From: Actinospineispora eucalypti
Lineage (GTDB): Bacteria > Actinomycetota > Actinomycetes > Mycobacteriales > Pseudonocardiaceae
NCBI GenBank assembly: GCA_014208095.1
Contig: JACHMT010000003.1
Span: 989,234-1,053,233 of the forward strand
Direction of reading: 5' to 3'
Length of the DNA: 64,000 nucleotides
Shown: in pieces, positions 61,301 to 64,000 of the stretch
Position numbering within the stretch: the stretch's first letter is position 1
Layout: the number at the start of each line of letters is the position of its first letter
The notes under the pieces: generated by a model
Databases searched by the model: none
What the model saw: the letters and a program-made list of their open reading frames with translations, nothing else
What the model was told of the DNA's origin: nothing
Program-made: the position numbers and the translations under genes

Positions 61301-64000
61301 TGGCCCGCACGGCGAGCTGTTGATGATCGCTTACGACTGGATTCACGCCCCGGCGGCGACCAAGGCGCGGGCCACCGAGCTGGGTCTGGCGTTGCGTGCG
61401 GCGGCGGAGAACGACCCCCGCTTCGTCGTCCAGGCCGGCGCGGACGTGTTCGACCTGACCCATCCGGCGGTGCCGGCGTCGAAGATCACCGGGTTCGCCA
61501 GGTTGGTCGCGGCGCTGCCGGAGGGTGTGCGGCCGATCATTGTTTACGGCGGGGACTCCGGCAGCGACTTCAACGCGATCAAGGACGCCCTGCAGATCGC
61601 CGCCGGTGAGTTGCCGGCAAGCCTGGCGCATCTGCGGGAGCTGTTCGACGCCGTGGTCGACCGGTGGGCCACCGAGAACGACATCATCTCGGTCGCGGTC
61701 GCCGGCCCGCACACCTCGGCGGCGTTCACCGACGCGGCAACCATCCGGGTCCGTGGCCCGCCGGGCTATCTGCGCATGCAACTGATCCTCAACCAGCTAC
61801 TGCTGGAGCGTTGGCTCGAGGATGCCGACGACGACCACGACACCGGCAACGGCGGCTCCGGCTCTGGGCCGACCGCGTCGAGCGGTGGTCCGGAGACCGG
61901 CGGCGGCCCGAAGCCGGCGGTCCACGACGAGGGCGGCAGCCAGGACCCGGAGACCGGGCACCACACGAGCGAGGCCGGCGCGATACCGCCCGAGACAACC
62001 GGACCCGAAGCGCGCGGACGCGGCCCGCCGCTGTGGCAACAAGCCTGGGACTGGCTACTGCGCCAGCTCCGCCCGGTACCGGGGCACGCCCCCGCCCAGG
62101 GGGCGCTCATCAGCGCCATTGCGGTCGCCGCAACAGCGGTTGCCGCGCTGCACCTGGCCTTGGTGATCGCGGCGGCGATCACACTGGTCACGTCCGGTCA
62201 CGCGGCCGTGCTGGGCGCGATGGCGCTGCCGCCGCCGAGCTCGGCCGACGGATCGCACGGCGAGGGCGGCGAGGCTTCGAGATCGACCCCGGCAGCGGTG
62301 GCTCACGCCCACGGTGATGTGGTGGCCGACGAGTACGCGGTGCTGGCCGGGTTGCTGGTCAAGCACGGCCCGACGGGCACAAAGATCTACGCTTCGGCCA
62401 GGCGGGGCATTGATGCCCTCGGCGGCGGAGCACCCATCGACGCAGTGGACACCGCGGAGTTCGACGGAAAGCCAGCCATCGCGATGCTGCGCAGCGGCAT
62501 CTCCCGGTCGGATGTGTTCAGGATCGGCTCACCGTACAGCGGCGGGCCTGTCCGAGACGAAGAGTTGGTGGCGCGGCTGCACAACCGGCGGTCCATGCCG
62601 ATGACCTCGCAGTTGGCGGAGATCGGGTTCGAGCGGATCGGTGCGCGGTTGTGGCGCTACGGCGACGACGACCACGTTCTTTTCGCCGTCCTCGACCAGC
62701 TCGGTACGCTGCTGGAGTTCTACGAGCGGGCGTATGACGCCGAGCTACCGAAACCCCTTGGGTTCCTCCTCGCCCAGTCGCGCCTGATCGGTGTCGGGTT
62801 GGCTCCCGACTGGCGGGGCGATGAGGTCCCTGCGCTGCGGCTCGACGCCGGGTGGGTGCGGTACTCGCTGACCAGCGACCCCTCCGGCGCTGCGCGAGCC
62901 GACCTGGTCCGCGAGCCCCGGGCCGACGAACTGCCCCCGTCCCCGATGCCGTCCCAGCCGCATACCGAGCCGAGCGGCTTCGTGGTGCGTGGCGACAACG
63001 ACACCGACCTGATCCTGGGGCTGACCGAGATCAACGGGGTCACCATCGCGGAACTGGAACGTCGGATGCGGCCCGGCGACCACGCCGAAAACGGCTTCCT
63101 CGGCCACTCGGACACCCTGTTGGGCACCCTGGCGCGGGACAACGACCTGGTGCACGCACTCGGGCTCACCCACGCGGACCTCTACCGCGCTCTCGCGGCT
63201 GTGGTCGCGGCCAGCAGGCTTGGCCTGACCAGCATCATCATCGCCGGCCACACCTACACGATCTCGAAGGTACAGACCCGGGGTTTCGTCGACTCGCCGT
63301 TCGAGGACGACGTCGGAACACTGGGCTCGGCAGACTACCGGGTCACCCACGACGCGAGCGGCCGATCGTTCGGCATTGCGGCACTCGCCATCGAGCTGAT
63401 ACACCGCTACGGCTTCTACGAGGGCGCCGGCACACCATTCCGCACCGCGCCCGAACAGATTGTCGCCACCTTCGCCCACCTGCGCGACCAGGTAACCGAC
63501 GAACGCCTCACTCAGGCTGTCGCCACCATCGACGCTCGCTACGACAGCGACGACAGCCGTCCCGGCACCGGCTCGACGGCCTTGAGCGATGGTCAGGAAA
63601 CCGGCGACGGATCAAAGCCGGCTGTCAACGACGAAGACAGCAACCAGGAACCCGGAACCGGGCACCACACGGGCGAGCCCGGCGCGACAGCGACGCTGGA
63701 TACCACCGGCGGCCGAACCCTCCTGGAGCGCCACCGCGTCTATTTGGTCGGCCTGGACCCCGACAGCCATCTTGTCATCTCCGGCCACGATGTCGAGCCC
63801 GGCAGTAGGTTCGTGTCCGACTGGCAGACGTTGAGCCGAGCGGAAGAGCTGTCCCGGACGGGCTACAGCTACGCCGCGATCTACTACCTACAGGGCCAGG
63901 GGGCCTGGTTCCTGCTCAGCTTCAGGCCAAGCAGACACATCTCAATCGATCACGAGCGGGTCGGCATGTTCGACCAGGTCGAGCTCGGCGACGGTGCCGA
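37305..64000 (+). CDS. Giant 2: at least 8,898-residue Cys-pair stalk protein with SecA-like motor, proteases and HAD domains
   Basis: An ATG with GGAG upstream opens a frame with no stop to the window end; I checked the phase at motifs along its length. Approximate residues: leader 1-57; helical repeats 340-1370; coiled coil 1450-1580; about 42 Cys pairs 1410-3410; helical 3420-4060; hydrophobic pre-effector region 4066-4245; disordered linker; papain-like domain (C4726, H4806, D4822); SecA-like motor 4925-5450; helical, TPR-like segment 5645-5790; membrane helices 5900-6110; rhomboid protease 6417-6590 (S6523, H6569); trypsin-like protease 6794-7000 (H6832, D6863, S6961); endonuclease-repeat-like segments 7136-7403; two HAD-like modules 7400-8165; one more membrane segment; unrecognised domains to the edge. 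The family leader implies export. How so many cytosolic-type and membrane enzymes work in one exported chain is unknown. Confidence 0.88.
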   Translation, partial: MVIASSADRRRMRAVVSMLGRALLSVAGSLSFGRVLLGAAMLWMAAALVSMSGSVEADSVSVPRNDSPAVELVTYSQPNSDGESDESGYSDWSISFGDGNAQPAKVNNSGQQASGLDGRVAAAVAKPSRSLAELRAQYAPVATQPVATDGVDWPFFGGHGGAGTGHATASGGQVDARQTAATAPRSAVRSVVDPVTEFVSNLLDKIAGAARSGPAADGKPVTESEPGKGAATFQAQAATEPKRMIAAEAEHTAHGDSAATPAVLTREVTARVSDAAAKADSSATPATGRTAVSDRIVADRLAQSDRLVDERLADVDPFRASTTQRQAGSGGGVVKAPAAEVEQVMGGMVDLVSGIVGRVAGTQAGAHTREALTELTGQVSEALAVSNQLNKHSGAAGGSSDLQLAMPERAPKHVSHSGSGLAPETDERPIVCLALGCTDQDPSLTGHHPGVGGGRGPPAAQRPRPQHDSPSENDPASWSSKLHRSPAGGTTDNFISGILGFVRDLIGGLPHSGGGAQHRPSHQGDQISELAHDFVSDLLNAIGTNTGGTNAGQTPRRPSTSTSQQGSQGSRRPTQQNLGQAITTLTESFVSDLLKLLGIGSGSGSNGAGQSGSGQQRPPANQNTGSGQQLAAGISKLTNGFVSDLLELLGAGKGAGNGDAGNSGSAGQGSQRPQQQPDLDEAFDRFTDMVTGIVRDVAGKKAAKKVTKALDELTDQLTHALGHNSPPSNNGGSHSGGSQSGQNNGAGQQLAQNIGKLTNNFVSDLLQLLGVGKGSPSNTGGGSSQTPQKPSTGNGQQNNLGQAIGQLANDFVSELLKLLGVGGNGTGGTGGGQSGSGQQRPPANQNTSSQNSTGQQQLAAGISKLANNFVSDLLQLLGVKGSNSKGANNSGGSSQGSQRPNLDEALGNFVNLASGIVSEVAGKDAGKQTQQALAGLFQQLGGGNFGNGGGQKGGSGQQQRPPANQNNGSQNGGGQQQLAAGISKLTNGFVSELLQLLGVGGSGSGRNGGGQNSQRGGSADPGPFSDDADYWKGLYYDAFMAEAKAAGQQQQGQQQQGQQQRQAPSVEQALGNFTDLASGLVSQVGGQDAGEQTEQALDGVFGRLLTGGGAGGGGAGNGGGARGSDTRSGDRRQARTSNTENTQNTGELDGLDGVLSRFVEAASGVVSKIAGGKAGRRTEQALDELRDQLTDSLHGHSEVRGEGRRSAQADHNTVGKTAGQVRDSQGRAGSIGGSVEEFLSDLFDSLGLSRPSGSGQGQSGQHNQQSQGQRGGLAEQITDLTNDFVSDLLKTLGVSGGNSTGNGNSGGGNSNNGGGSGQGTRPATLDDFAQILGGVTDLVSGLVGRVAGQQAGDQARQLLTAAAQDVLEALAASGHYGNSQSGAGQAGGQGAAAGGGQNNGWALNNDGQFAGTRCETEIECALANGNLQTRQPQSLSNRGPPRLLGGTTNTDSQGIQDALDDRLAVLKGQKSLKTAKNQLEAGKITKADYQKKAAAQKKLETQADESAAQLGSYDGQLINDVVSGQQKLGTAKTKLAASKKALDAGKITKAEYQGRASAFNQRRDRLAAQTAQLYEAAGYDTAQANPGHKGAGAACATTGVFGQCSTAAIDPKTGELKQDQTYCLVGVSRCSSAVKAGNRGAKAFCDPTKGCGTNVKAGKATAQTTCGVGPCNTASTADTQSALTFCQARRGCTQDGARPTQPGAKDRAAGKRAGWSHTHGECTEDCALSGFAYVSQAGSDCNTRNGVCNGYSTGKRASESRPAPAGETPEQAEARAKRDGQAGSKGHCAASRVGCEFITTVGVGVDEQTGPQPGGETNSGGPSAQVSVRCAQGAKGCSGKGATKIGDKILQMLTGQDETPGHTDRRNLAGKAGCGIKSGACTASSGLDADGQALAYSDVDCDGIKGCKGKGTTATAAKISAALAGKKGKTATRATDAHHKCTVRGAQGDCANDSSSSVVDNIRAGLDPSGAGIGTGAPKKTSPLAALTRGLSATSKTIGTLACESKDCKAGESGATSGEAAGDIKGLRDSDGVTRCAVHGVHGTCGSAADTAVAYRAAQTRADGKKIPAGVVSESHADAQVRCQDSPTCGGQAFTATSALDTSVSKHRRGSSDTGECVVRNGGCLGQTSSDASSAPQFIKLGPDGKPLKGQPSSGPTSTSRASASVDCHSKNCEGTARTRAASWDGAVNHGKARTSEGEVSCEKGTTRCQVQTLSTAISSPGAATTYADQNAINGKRLGSGPSAASIVGGKLECDTTCGGKITARVVATNPSVSDAPRGNIATGSCAGATGGRCIAVVNGAASSHPDANSIRPMVTDQPTSNATNTGQQIGGSGGAGRGGKTGQTASPSGQGNGGQPGQRPNQPATAPGSGASSGGAGVPGASSWTTAWATLTCDGSGPCKGSPRSSATGLAGDRHNASGEGNRGPPTATGTTTSTCNTKGAACQATSTATAGSGQVVADILTEQRKSTTAEAKQQAAQAKQAAQRAKQTAAAPGATAKQRKAADKAAETAKQAQQAATAAGKPISAKDLPTTWSNSASFAQCAGAGCTAKTTGATSGIVGISRTKGYCTSGPSGCTVGSDVTVTTSDNGGQAPAASTKGKHGKDGKTKTIPGFSGTAQVTSQLSCPDAGCKGKLTGRVVAQAGPKAERTRSTSTGSTGCDGRTACQNQLTLSSSIASSPRGAGPKDRFANASTSVDVLCANGSKAGCPTRASSVTKAAGGAQAHSRTTSRCTGTGSCQVGSGGTTAMGLADTNGQCVGITCHLRSKARGGGNWAHGKVDRTSHTPGKPVVAATQASVGPMTAHAAATCTIGSKKCPAPFAAHAEANYDQSFAPTWEEPGKRITSHGEGTCRGSNGSCGVEAWANQKDGGAKCQEDCKHFQKEGGPANVQITAPSGRQVYEARMAALRAAQAAREQAQGSRKVAEKIVIDQGPDGKPRYTRTVPGNPKETKTGACTANPCVRGGQGMSGGYNPKDPKLPFVGTGPNTGNKAPNQVAGQRSAEVRRYRDGGGGGSVGGAGRIIDGRTAKAMYYRNGGGQDFTDRRGTAPRVTCNAGCHGSLGYKGHADKINVPTGYLKYTGHNSSGSRGFGTLIGKGQVRAPTGVVMQAFGDGPSTPNPTTWNGKPAPNTSIFWTEGGNGQRGRYEIYGQNGYVQLANGKKITNDHGPTDPQRLSPYNLAGFGGLGGLRGLGDQGGGKPQASDRLIVETPDKHGDGGFFDCRGMCSEYLPDNKKMLPSRVCDANNMCTVYTPPEGFPRDLTGKRIPQVDPRKRECPVTCEMHDEFAGNWTSKTPYGYFQVKLHGDGEMHSFTKEGDPQYCAGKDCAYIQGYRDPRGNGGFSKCYGGGKCYGETLAPDGKNRRILQCDKPDCKPAILLYPNRTDTDTYGTNDGWSCGKGAGPTSCYGEPGRRTLGRGNLDPSRMVLFDPGYTRPNMGTPVDKKWAKDLGLKPGSPLPPLDPKRYAQLTEPQKQQYKKSLRPLTEVEQAFAGARAVAAESDLRDDLAKANRKLPGLKTALDKAERAERNGSLSSSALSPREQRLIATANKRFPRMQLNREIVNGLDDMDAADGQLQPFIDRRVKALGGGNLPSYFPGKTPRNLSEGMQKGLGVNARGQQVDKYNRVIVSTPQEERRLQAEGLHEGRQAGCRAKACPREYVKLTPAQQTQAAATDLTRLTLTGRKEDLRRRSLALGDQVASLNKSKNVTPAEARHINKLGRDIRADSKEIDKIDKGLKKEARVHPLPGKKPDTLALRTYDIGIVSNANDPKMLRDLEAWNSINKRANKLADKIDASDPAFAKALRGLAGVAELNYETAARDFGSRSYDTRLWAYAAKNADDPMCLTKDCAVDTSRRVMLGLPSTGKTDFLGVFNALANAGQYQNYPGWAGKLYRGIDQDVVSHWASQMGPREKEGQLAAVADLTKDPTRQKELLEMLNTEEKGKINQKHLASAQAALKKYGTREVAAINVFMPDPNHKGKFLPPTTLFRVTDKSGRVRLVDAQGGVYEGDRKQGVSGAFGDYKLNNDLADDQDVVLTTNLNDKAYEPGSVTSARLRGTDGHKVPVEQSVLKWTGRVALGAGAVALLAVPGAGWATSAFLISGLAAGAAASDELVRRGTHNKSISLSDPTARSLWTTVGLTALVGVGTAARFAGGFATQINALRGIQGATGMRIATAAPRVAAGLRVGGATARAVGNTGFVYHQVDSTIHGFQNYDKLTPAQRQDFWIDSGLGSVVGLGFLGRGVAHGFAIKRDGVGGWWHGDNSPRGYWSRVRNGPAIESSSGGEPRTEPPAEGEPRIEGDGSPHGDEGAPGESPPPGGPPHGDAGSGGESRPAPDSEPPPLVGTRPAARPAAEHDEAPARPAEHDEAPARPAEHEGNPGEGRPHAESETGGSRPSGEPADAAAGGGGVKGLMLGLLDHGISGLVRAGNLIGRGAKGVARVAGQGAENLKGKVVALNPTGEGRVAGAGEAGILGQGGDQQAGAAASGGEVQHGRVRADGRPGARVDSGREGGAIAEDGHSGTGTPGEAGQVHGDDGAMLGGGRVDGGGQQPGSGAVPADGQVHGSGGTGGAGTRDAADGIDPHTDTRTDDPDADPDLQVVPVTNNPPTPSSSQSDGGQNRTGGHTPKPGRNPTPPGDNDYGLPAGGSRTRAERDGAGSGGDGPLAAAGPDPHSPEQGSPHDDTPPQHQAEGRPVHDPKDPRGPPGDNSDPHTRHDTSGDESKPMCGKDNCVPVTVAQVKRDPGKVDPSKITAKPGDHDSGKVKPLLERMFGGKFLPTNGDKALQRMTRFWVRPGKKMILWGWKPGSDRSHLAVLVKGKGGKVQVFDNRGSKPLSDAEAASLLADVKLAMRPGRGKITALVLELRRTEAPQLPKWVGNRPAEGDKAAKGSPSETDAGAQPLEGSERLLAQVSSGQKPLREAQSEAVSQFLKAAQRANPGKYDNGYHEHQTEALAIAKLALREERPGIVRKVRGLVLELRMGAGKTLITGAVDYWLALEDRGVHSVFHTAKKAEGFVKDFESTLELLGMQIGHAKQGMTDAELKAEFDKHITAGEPSIFEHTYQRDKKLPEGQKIIRERRHYVVDEADDVLNWQALHPSVIAERIANVRKSRSNHAIKEAVNWANKLERGDYDFTDSGRPFLTSSGRRALSGLTDKQRARVLDVLDKGRRYAENRKFIKDDAIVLLSEGTGRSNPHLRFNGDTHRIMEALYDLPIHEPQRIISSITRAKFLKGYTGVRLGLTGTAEADKALFWQFYRLRVVPIGVKNMPKVDVPRRIFWTFGGKGGADDARVADTLERMKKGQSTVIGVISIPHAERLARKIAEALAKDGVKADVEPGDGDSFRIRLVNALPKWRDTEDDTVARAKLPGEITIVTAAGGRATDFVWGGDKDFLGQTDAEHADAQRRVNDAGGTHIGQSAKGETSSQDSQLFGRGPRNAKERGTADQMLSVTDEWLRKHAPKKELDKLLEEGKGKTGELTGEQKKRAEELFEKAEKNARKANRRQHRLINISIRFAESIAVAAHSGSPVNTWRKQAAGSKPVDRQTRREKDALDAYDEATKKAHKAREDYYEALFEARRNPNDPEAAAALERAAQALHDEMGAKDRALGYHNDLFDRGHKPWKTREGSTAGASGDSGRPATPGSSPSSGTNPTMTATDAGLSTERIGEARAMADRGDYRGAADALAPLAAGADVRGPDGQPWLVGDQAATTAGQAIGLLARLARNDLPAGPERRHLEVTLDALTALVGMLPADARVTVPLENALILLINLHQRAGELDRQADEADKQADTAEQGGWLQLPGRFTADPVSPSVRLIHVPANPDSKRARSLRAKAARLRAEAQGLRDQADTESDKLTWPEGMDPGKFFKPAADPEPSEEKEPSEEKNPDEATPGAEEAQPDTERGPYRTLPPGMAWVAALSLTSGAGALLVGVAGAPLAVPVIIVAGSVFWIYGVPRALHGARGPPMVAVALAAVITAALHLLGVPGAVALVIGVAVVTTAFWTVTNTPAGPVLRTRLAVVMFAGTVIIAVAGGLPMAGLSVGAPVLAAGLFIGGLLAMALRPRHDLPELAPPGLRDVLGTAWLNLPASAIAGVLVVLVFGPVAAVLTATVVVLALTARAVLTSTSARIPAAVALGRGFGSSSIPPGLGRRAALSGYSVTPEQLDQLRTLREALAAALADPDAGGLRVRISPDEEDQFAVGRPGENRGAATFLIVEGLEAWARDHLGIDGVGILAWANPPAEGWLGFVVMDQATYDEMKELERLAAWDRGIHDLFSGWKDQVDRAAGHHFTDANPAHPLLAINGQLDNMSLRMARTRAARLPADHPARTGAHADQFLPRILELLEQAELALNRAGRAGDRHELAAARGALTRAAADLAALRGVLATLPSETRTETESSLRSMDNKLAELRERADRLGDARNNAARPWVTWGLIVANVVIFLATALGLSPLAEPLILHTQGFSPDHWWQMITGGFLHVTLWHVAANMATLWMVGRVLEPALGKARFTGLYVVGMLGGGMAAVALHAPAAVGASGAIAALIGYVVAAEWRQTGSVSRGTLVWVGMNAAASMLPGISWQAHLGGFLVGGLIALNASSRHGLIDMARPLPANWRVFAGVGGAIALLLIATGHTTGVDTMALLPMAGASGPLRPHEYEIIDRLAPVETLTVTELAELAGLPLEDFRRAGVEGLDAYDSFDDLMRAATGKQSRPAIQPANRRFHADTRTLSALRAGAYDEDERRELFGNGLVWMAHPEWTEEHAQQVAPLRQRTARRSTNPHGFRLIPGGHRGFALQAPEQGEQILPASALDSVARVETVDDQGPGGGAATVVAIDDTFVYLLTADHVVKNAGNIVVRIGGQRFQATIWLRHPEREFDLAVIVIDATQAAPLNLEPVPFAQLSPGQRVINVGYQTRDIPTMWGLPDSRIPVVSGGEANIRTSSRRASYDPRNGGAITPLPTTTIATNDPWVDTGSSGGPVLSVVGQRVSLVGYNIVVGAAVPIGEVYSYLRANLPLEPGGSGPNRGGGASATPAGNARGGPDPAVDGPNGDDHPPAGPEDRRARAVARPDTRWSPAQARAPPVWLRVGIWLRNWLRNLGRPGPAHGFARGAFIGGAALALVALVTFALPPAAPLAGHALGNAAVVPLARQRIFADLRAVAFELGASPTRAEWERLGTESYRLFRSLGLSWNEALREAGLPPTPRGYTELEMLAEMARSGADTTAEYDAWRMSLLPRRIPSAGMIHDRFGGWQAARERLASTDRASLPTPPSEIPISASGRAEPGNRRPSGRAGQTFAWADFRADVRRVAAGQGTSPTEDQWRDLGSVSYRFYRSLGLSWNEALRAAGLPPTPRGYTELEMLAEMARSGAGTPREYDAWRMSLLPRRIPSAGMIHDRFGGWQAAREQLANTDPDSLPTPPSEIELPADLAEQLRAALERAATRLSDAYEALGAATESGAGIGTAVIEVLAAQRELSDALTGMDSLVYPGWAPGFTFSTDEEIRAVLAPLVARMGEDTALLPLSDVDEALTGPESSMSGPSLLPGAAPVFHGHTMLGAQAGLNSGRAASQLMGLFGVRPGDLLSVVGLFGAQIRHPGGDEPESAAALLDPAWSAALEDFLAQHFTDEHAAAGIEIIRKLGPHGELLMIAYDWIHAPAATKARATELGLALRAAAENDPRFVVQAGADVFDLTHPAVPASKITGFARLVAALPEGVRPIIVYGGDSGSDFNAIKDALQIAAGELPASLAHLRELFDAVVDRWATENDIISVAVAGPHTSAAFTDAATIRVRGPPGYLRMQLILNQLLLEHWLSGQLEAAGSRLGTAFEALGVAADRGVGVDEAVADVLAAQRELSELLTGMDAFVYPGWTPEFVFSTDEEIRAVLAPLVARFGADAALLLLSDVDEALTGPESSMSGPSLLPGAAPVFHGHTMLGAQAGLNSGRAASQLMGLFGVRPGDLLSVVGLFGAQIRHPGGDEPESAAALLDPAWSAALEDFLAQHFTDEHAAAGIEIIRKLGPHGELLMIAYDWIHAPAATKARATELGLALRAAAENDPRFVVQAGADVFDLTHPAVPASKITGFARLVAALPEGVRPIIVYGGDSGSDFNAIKDALQIAAGELPASLAHLRELFDAVVDRWATENDIISVAVAGPHTSAAFTDAATIRVRGPPGYLRMQLILNQLLLERWLEDADDDHDTGNGGSGSGPTASSGGPETGGGPKPAVHDEGGSQDPETGHHTSEAGAIPPETTGPEARGRGPPLWQQAWDWLLRQLRPVPGHAPAQGALISAIAVAATAVAALHLALVIAAAITLVTSGHAAVLGAMALPPPSSADGSHGEGGEASRSTPAAVAHAHGDVVADEYAVLAGLLVKHGPTGTKIYASARRGIDALGGGAPIDAVDTAEFDGKPAIAMLRSGISRSDVFRIGSPYSGGPVRDEELVARLHNRRSMPMTSQLAEIGFERIGARLWRYGDDDHVLFAVLDQLGTLLEFYERAYDAELPKPLGFLLAQSRLIGVGLAPDWRGDEVPALRLDAGWVRYSLTSDPSGAARADLVREPRADELPPSPMPSQPHTEPSGFVVRGDNDTDLILGLTEINGVTIAELERRMRPGDHAENGFLGHSDTLLGTLARDNDLVHALGLTHADLYRALAAVVAASRLGLTSIIIAGHTYTISKVQTRGFVDSPFEDDVGTLGSADYRVTHDASGRSFGIAALAIELIHRYGFYEGAGTPFRTAPEQIVATFAHLRDQVTDERLTQAVATIDARYDSDDSRPGTGSTALSDGQETGDGSKPAVNDEDSNQEPGTGHHTGEPGATATLDTTGGRTLLERHRVYLVGLDPDSHLVISGHDVEPGSRFVSDWQTLSRAEELSRTGYSYAAIYYLQGQGAWFLLSFRPSRHISIDHERVGMFDQVELGDGA
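37668..37825. repeat. TGGCCA cluster inside the 5' part of giant 2
   Basis: Six TGGCCA copies in about 160 bp, within codons for the conserved RVAAAVAKPSRSLAELR region and the following linker. A similar in-gene cluster occurs at 31720-31820 in the short paralog and at 10-110 in the left-edge paralog. Confidence 0.7.
38322..41414 (+). repeat. Amphipathic helical repeats of giant 2
   Basis: Two unit types alternate with Gly/Gln/Asn/Ser-rich linkers. Type A (about 20 residues, at least eight copies) has core FVSDLLQLLG, for example ISKLTNGFVSDLLELLG. Type B (about 42 residues, six copies, starting near 38322, 39339, 40008, 40500, 40754 and 41277) has core GIVSEVAGKDAGKQT followed by an ALDEL-type helix. 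The Gln-rich linker near 40440-40500 is almost pure Gln/Gly. Confidence 0.8.
41544..47530 (+). repeat. Array of about 42 cysteine pairs in giant 2
   Basis: Residues about 1410-3410. I read 84 cysteines, all in close pairs C-x(2-11)-C, from CETEIEC to CGKGAGPTSC, roughly one pair per 48 residues. Many units align one-to-one with giant 1 (CDPTKGC, CNTRNGVC, CESKDC). One giant 2 unit (CDTTC near 44065) is replaced in giant 1 by a cysteine-free segment. Confidence 0.85.
49500..50040 (+). other. Hydrophobic pre-effector region of giant 2
   Basis: Gly/Ala-rich hydrophobic helices (LGAGAVALLAVPGAGWATSA and following) end in FWIDSGLGSVVGLGFLG. Such regions often precede effector domains in polymorphic toxins and could help membrane passage. 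A counterpart in giant 1 precedes its first papain-like domain. Confidence 0.45.
51459..51890 (+). other. Papain-like domain of giant 2
   Basis: GKDNCVPVTV (C4726), DRSHLAVLVK (H4806) and VQVFDNRGS (D4822) give the Cys-His-Asp order of papain-fold domains. It lies directly before the SecA-like motor. Confidence 0.55.
52080..53660 (+). other. SecA-type ATPase motor embedded in giant 2
   Basis: Sequence follows SecA in order. Walker A RMGAGKTLITG (K4979) is followed by DRGVHSVFHTAKKAE. Walker B is HYVVDEADDVL (D5079). A preprotein cross-linking-like part has IVLLSEGTGRSNPHLRF and GYTGVRLGLTGTAEADK. The second ATPase half has GQSTVIGVISIPHAERLA, ITIVTAAGGRATDFVWGG and DSQLFGRGPR, equal to the SecA regions GTISIEKSE, TNMAGRGTDI and NQLRGRSGRQGD. 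The C-terminal arginine motif is altered. No SecA scaffold or zinc tail is obvious. Both ATP-binding halves look intact, so ATPase activity is plausible. Confidence 0.85.
55006..55640 (+). other. Membrane-helix cluster of giant 2
   Basis: About seven or eight hydrophobic helices in two groups, from MAWVAALSLTSGAGALLVG to VLTATVVVLALTARAVL. No transporter family recognised. Precedes the rhomboid domain by about 300 residues. Confidence 0.65.
56541..57070 (+). other. Rhomboid-family intramembrane serine protease domain in giant 2
   Basis: VTWGLIVANVVIFLATALG starts the first helix. Then GGFLHVTLWHVAANMATLWM matches the F-x-H-x(4)-H-x(2)-N motif, GASGAIAALIG holds the nucleophile (S6523 in GxSG), and WQAHLGGFLVGG holds the catalytic His (H6569). 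All catalytic elements of family S54 are present. Confidence 0.88.
57684..58310 (+). other. Trypsin-like serine protease domain in giant 2
   Basis: Complete triad: H6832 in LLTADHVVKN, D6863 in FDLAVIVID, S6961 in TGSSGGPVL, spaced as in chymotrypsin-fold proteases. It lies about 250 residues after the rhomboid domain. Confidence 0.87.
58710..59510 (+). repeat. Tandem endonuclease-associated-repeat-like segments in giant 2
   Basis: Two copies (about 58710-59040 and 59130-59510) share LGLSWNEALR, AGLPPTPRGYTELEMLAEMA and RRIPSAGMIHDRFGGWQAAR. The PS-x-x-x-I-x-x-RFGxW-x-A pattern resembles the short helical repeats next to homing endonucleases. No nuclease domain follows, so they may only bind nucleic acid or be structural. 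Confidence 0.5.
59500..60670 (+). other. HAD phosphatase-like module 1 in giant 2
   Basis: Motif order matches HAD enzymes of the trehalose-phosphatase/Cof type: motif I LSDVDEALTG (D7508, D7510; the usual GT is EA), motif II LNSGRAASQLMGLFG, then GAQIRHPGG, motif III lysine in PASKITGFARL, motif IV YGGDSGSDFNAI (D7707, D7711). A helical DAYEALGAATESG / DALTGMDSLVYPGW region precedes it. Substrate unknown. Confidence 0.6.
59819..60667 (+). repeat. 849-bp identical direct repeat, copy 1
   Basis: Identical to 60950-61798 with offset 1,131 bp (377 codons). It encodes nearly all of the first HAD-like module. Module parts before it are repeated too but diverged, so the identity is due to recent exchange or duplication. 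Confidence 0.92.
60671..61800 (+). other. HAD phosphatase-like module 2 in giant 2
   Basis: Second copy with all motifs (motif I near residue 7885, motif IV near 8084). Within the identical block the protein is unchanged; the leading helical part differs (for example FEALGVAADRGVGVDEA). Confidence 0.6.
60950..61798 (+). repeat. 849-bp identical direct repeat, copy 2
   Basis: Partner of 59819-60667. Identity includes synonymous positions and ends abruptly on both sides. Confidence 0.92.
62940..63520 (+). other. Unrecognised conserved-looking domain of giant 2
   Basis: After a single membrane helix near 62100-62210 the protein has a mixed alpha/beta region with FVVRGDNDTDLILGLTEING, GFLGHSDTLLGTLARDNDL and TSIIIAGHTYTISKVQTRG. 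I do not recognise it. The protein continues beyond the window. Confidence 0.35.

Noticed and set aside
37305..64000. Giant genes as polyketide or nonribosomal peptide synthases
   Set aside because: No carrier-protein serine motif, adenylation, ketosynthase or condensation motifs seen; content is stalk repeats and hydrolases.
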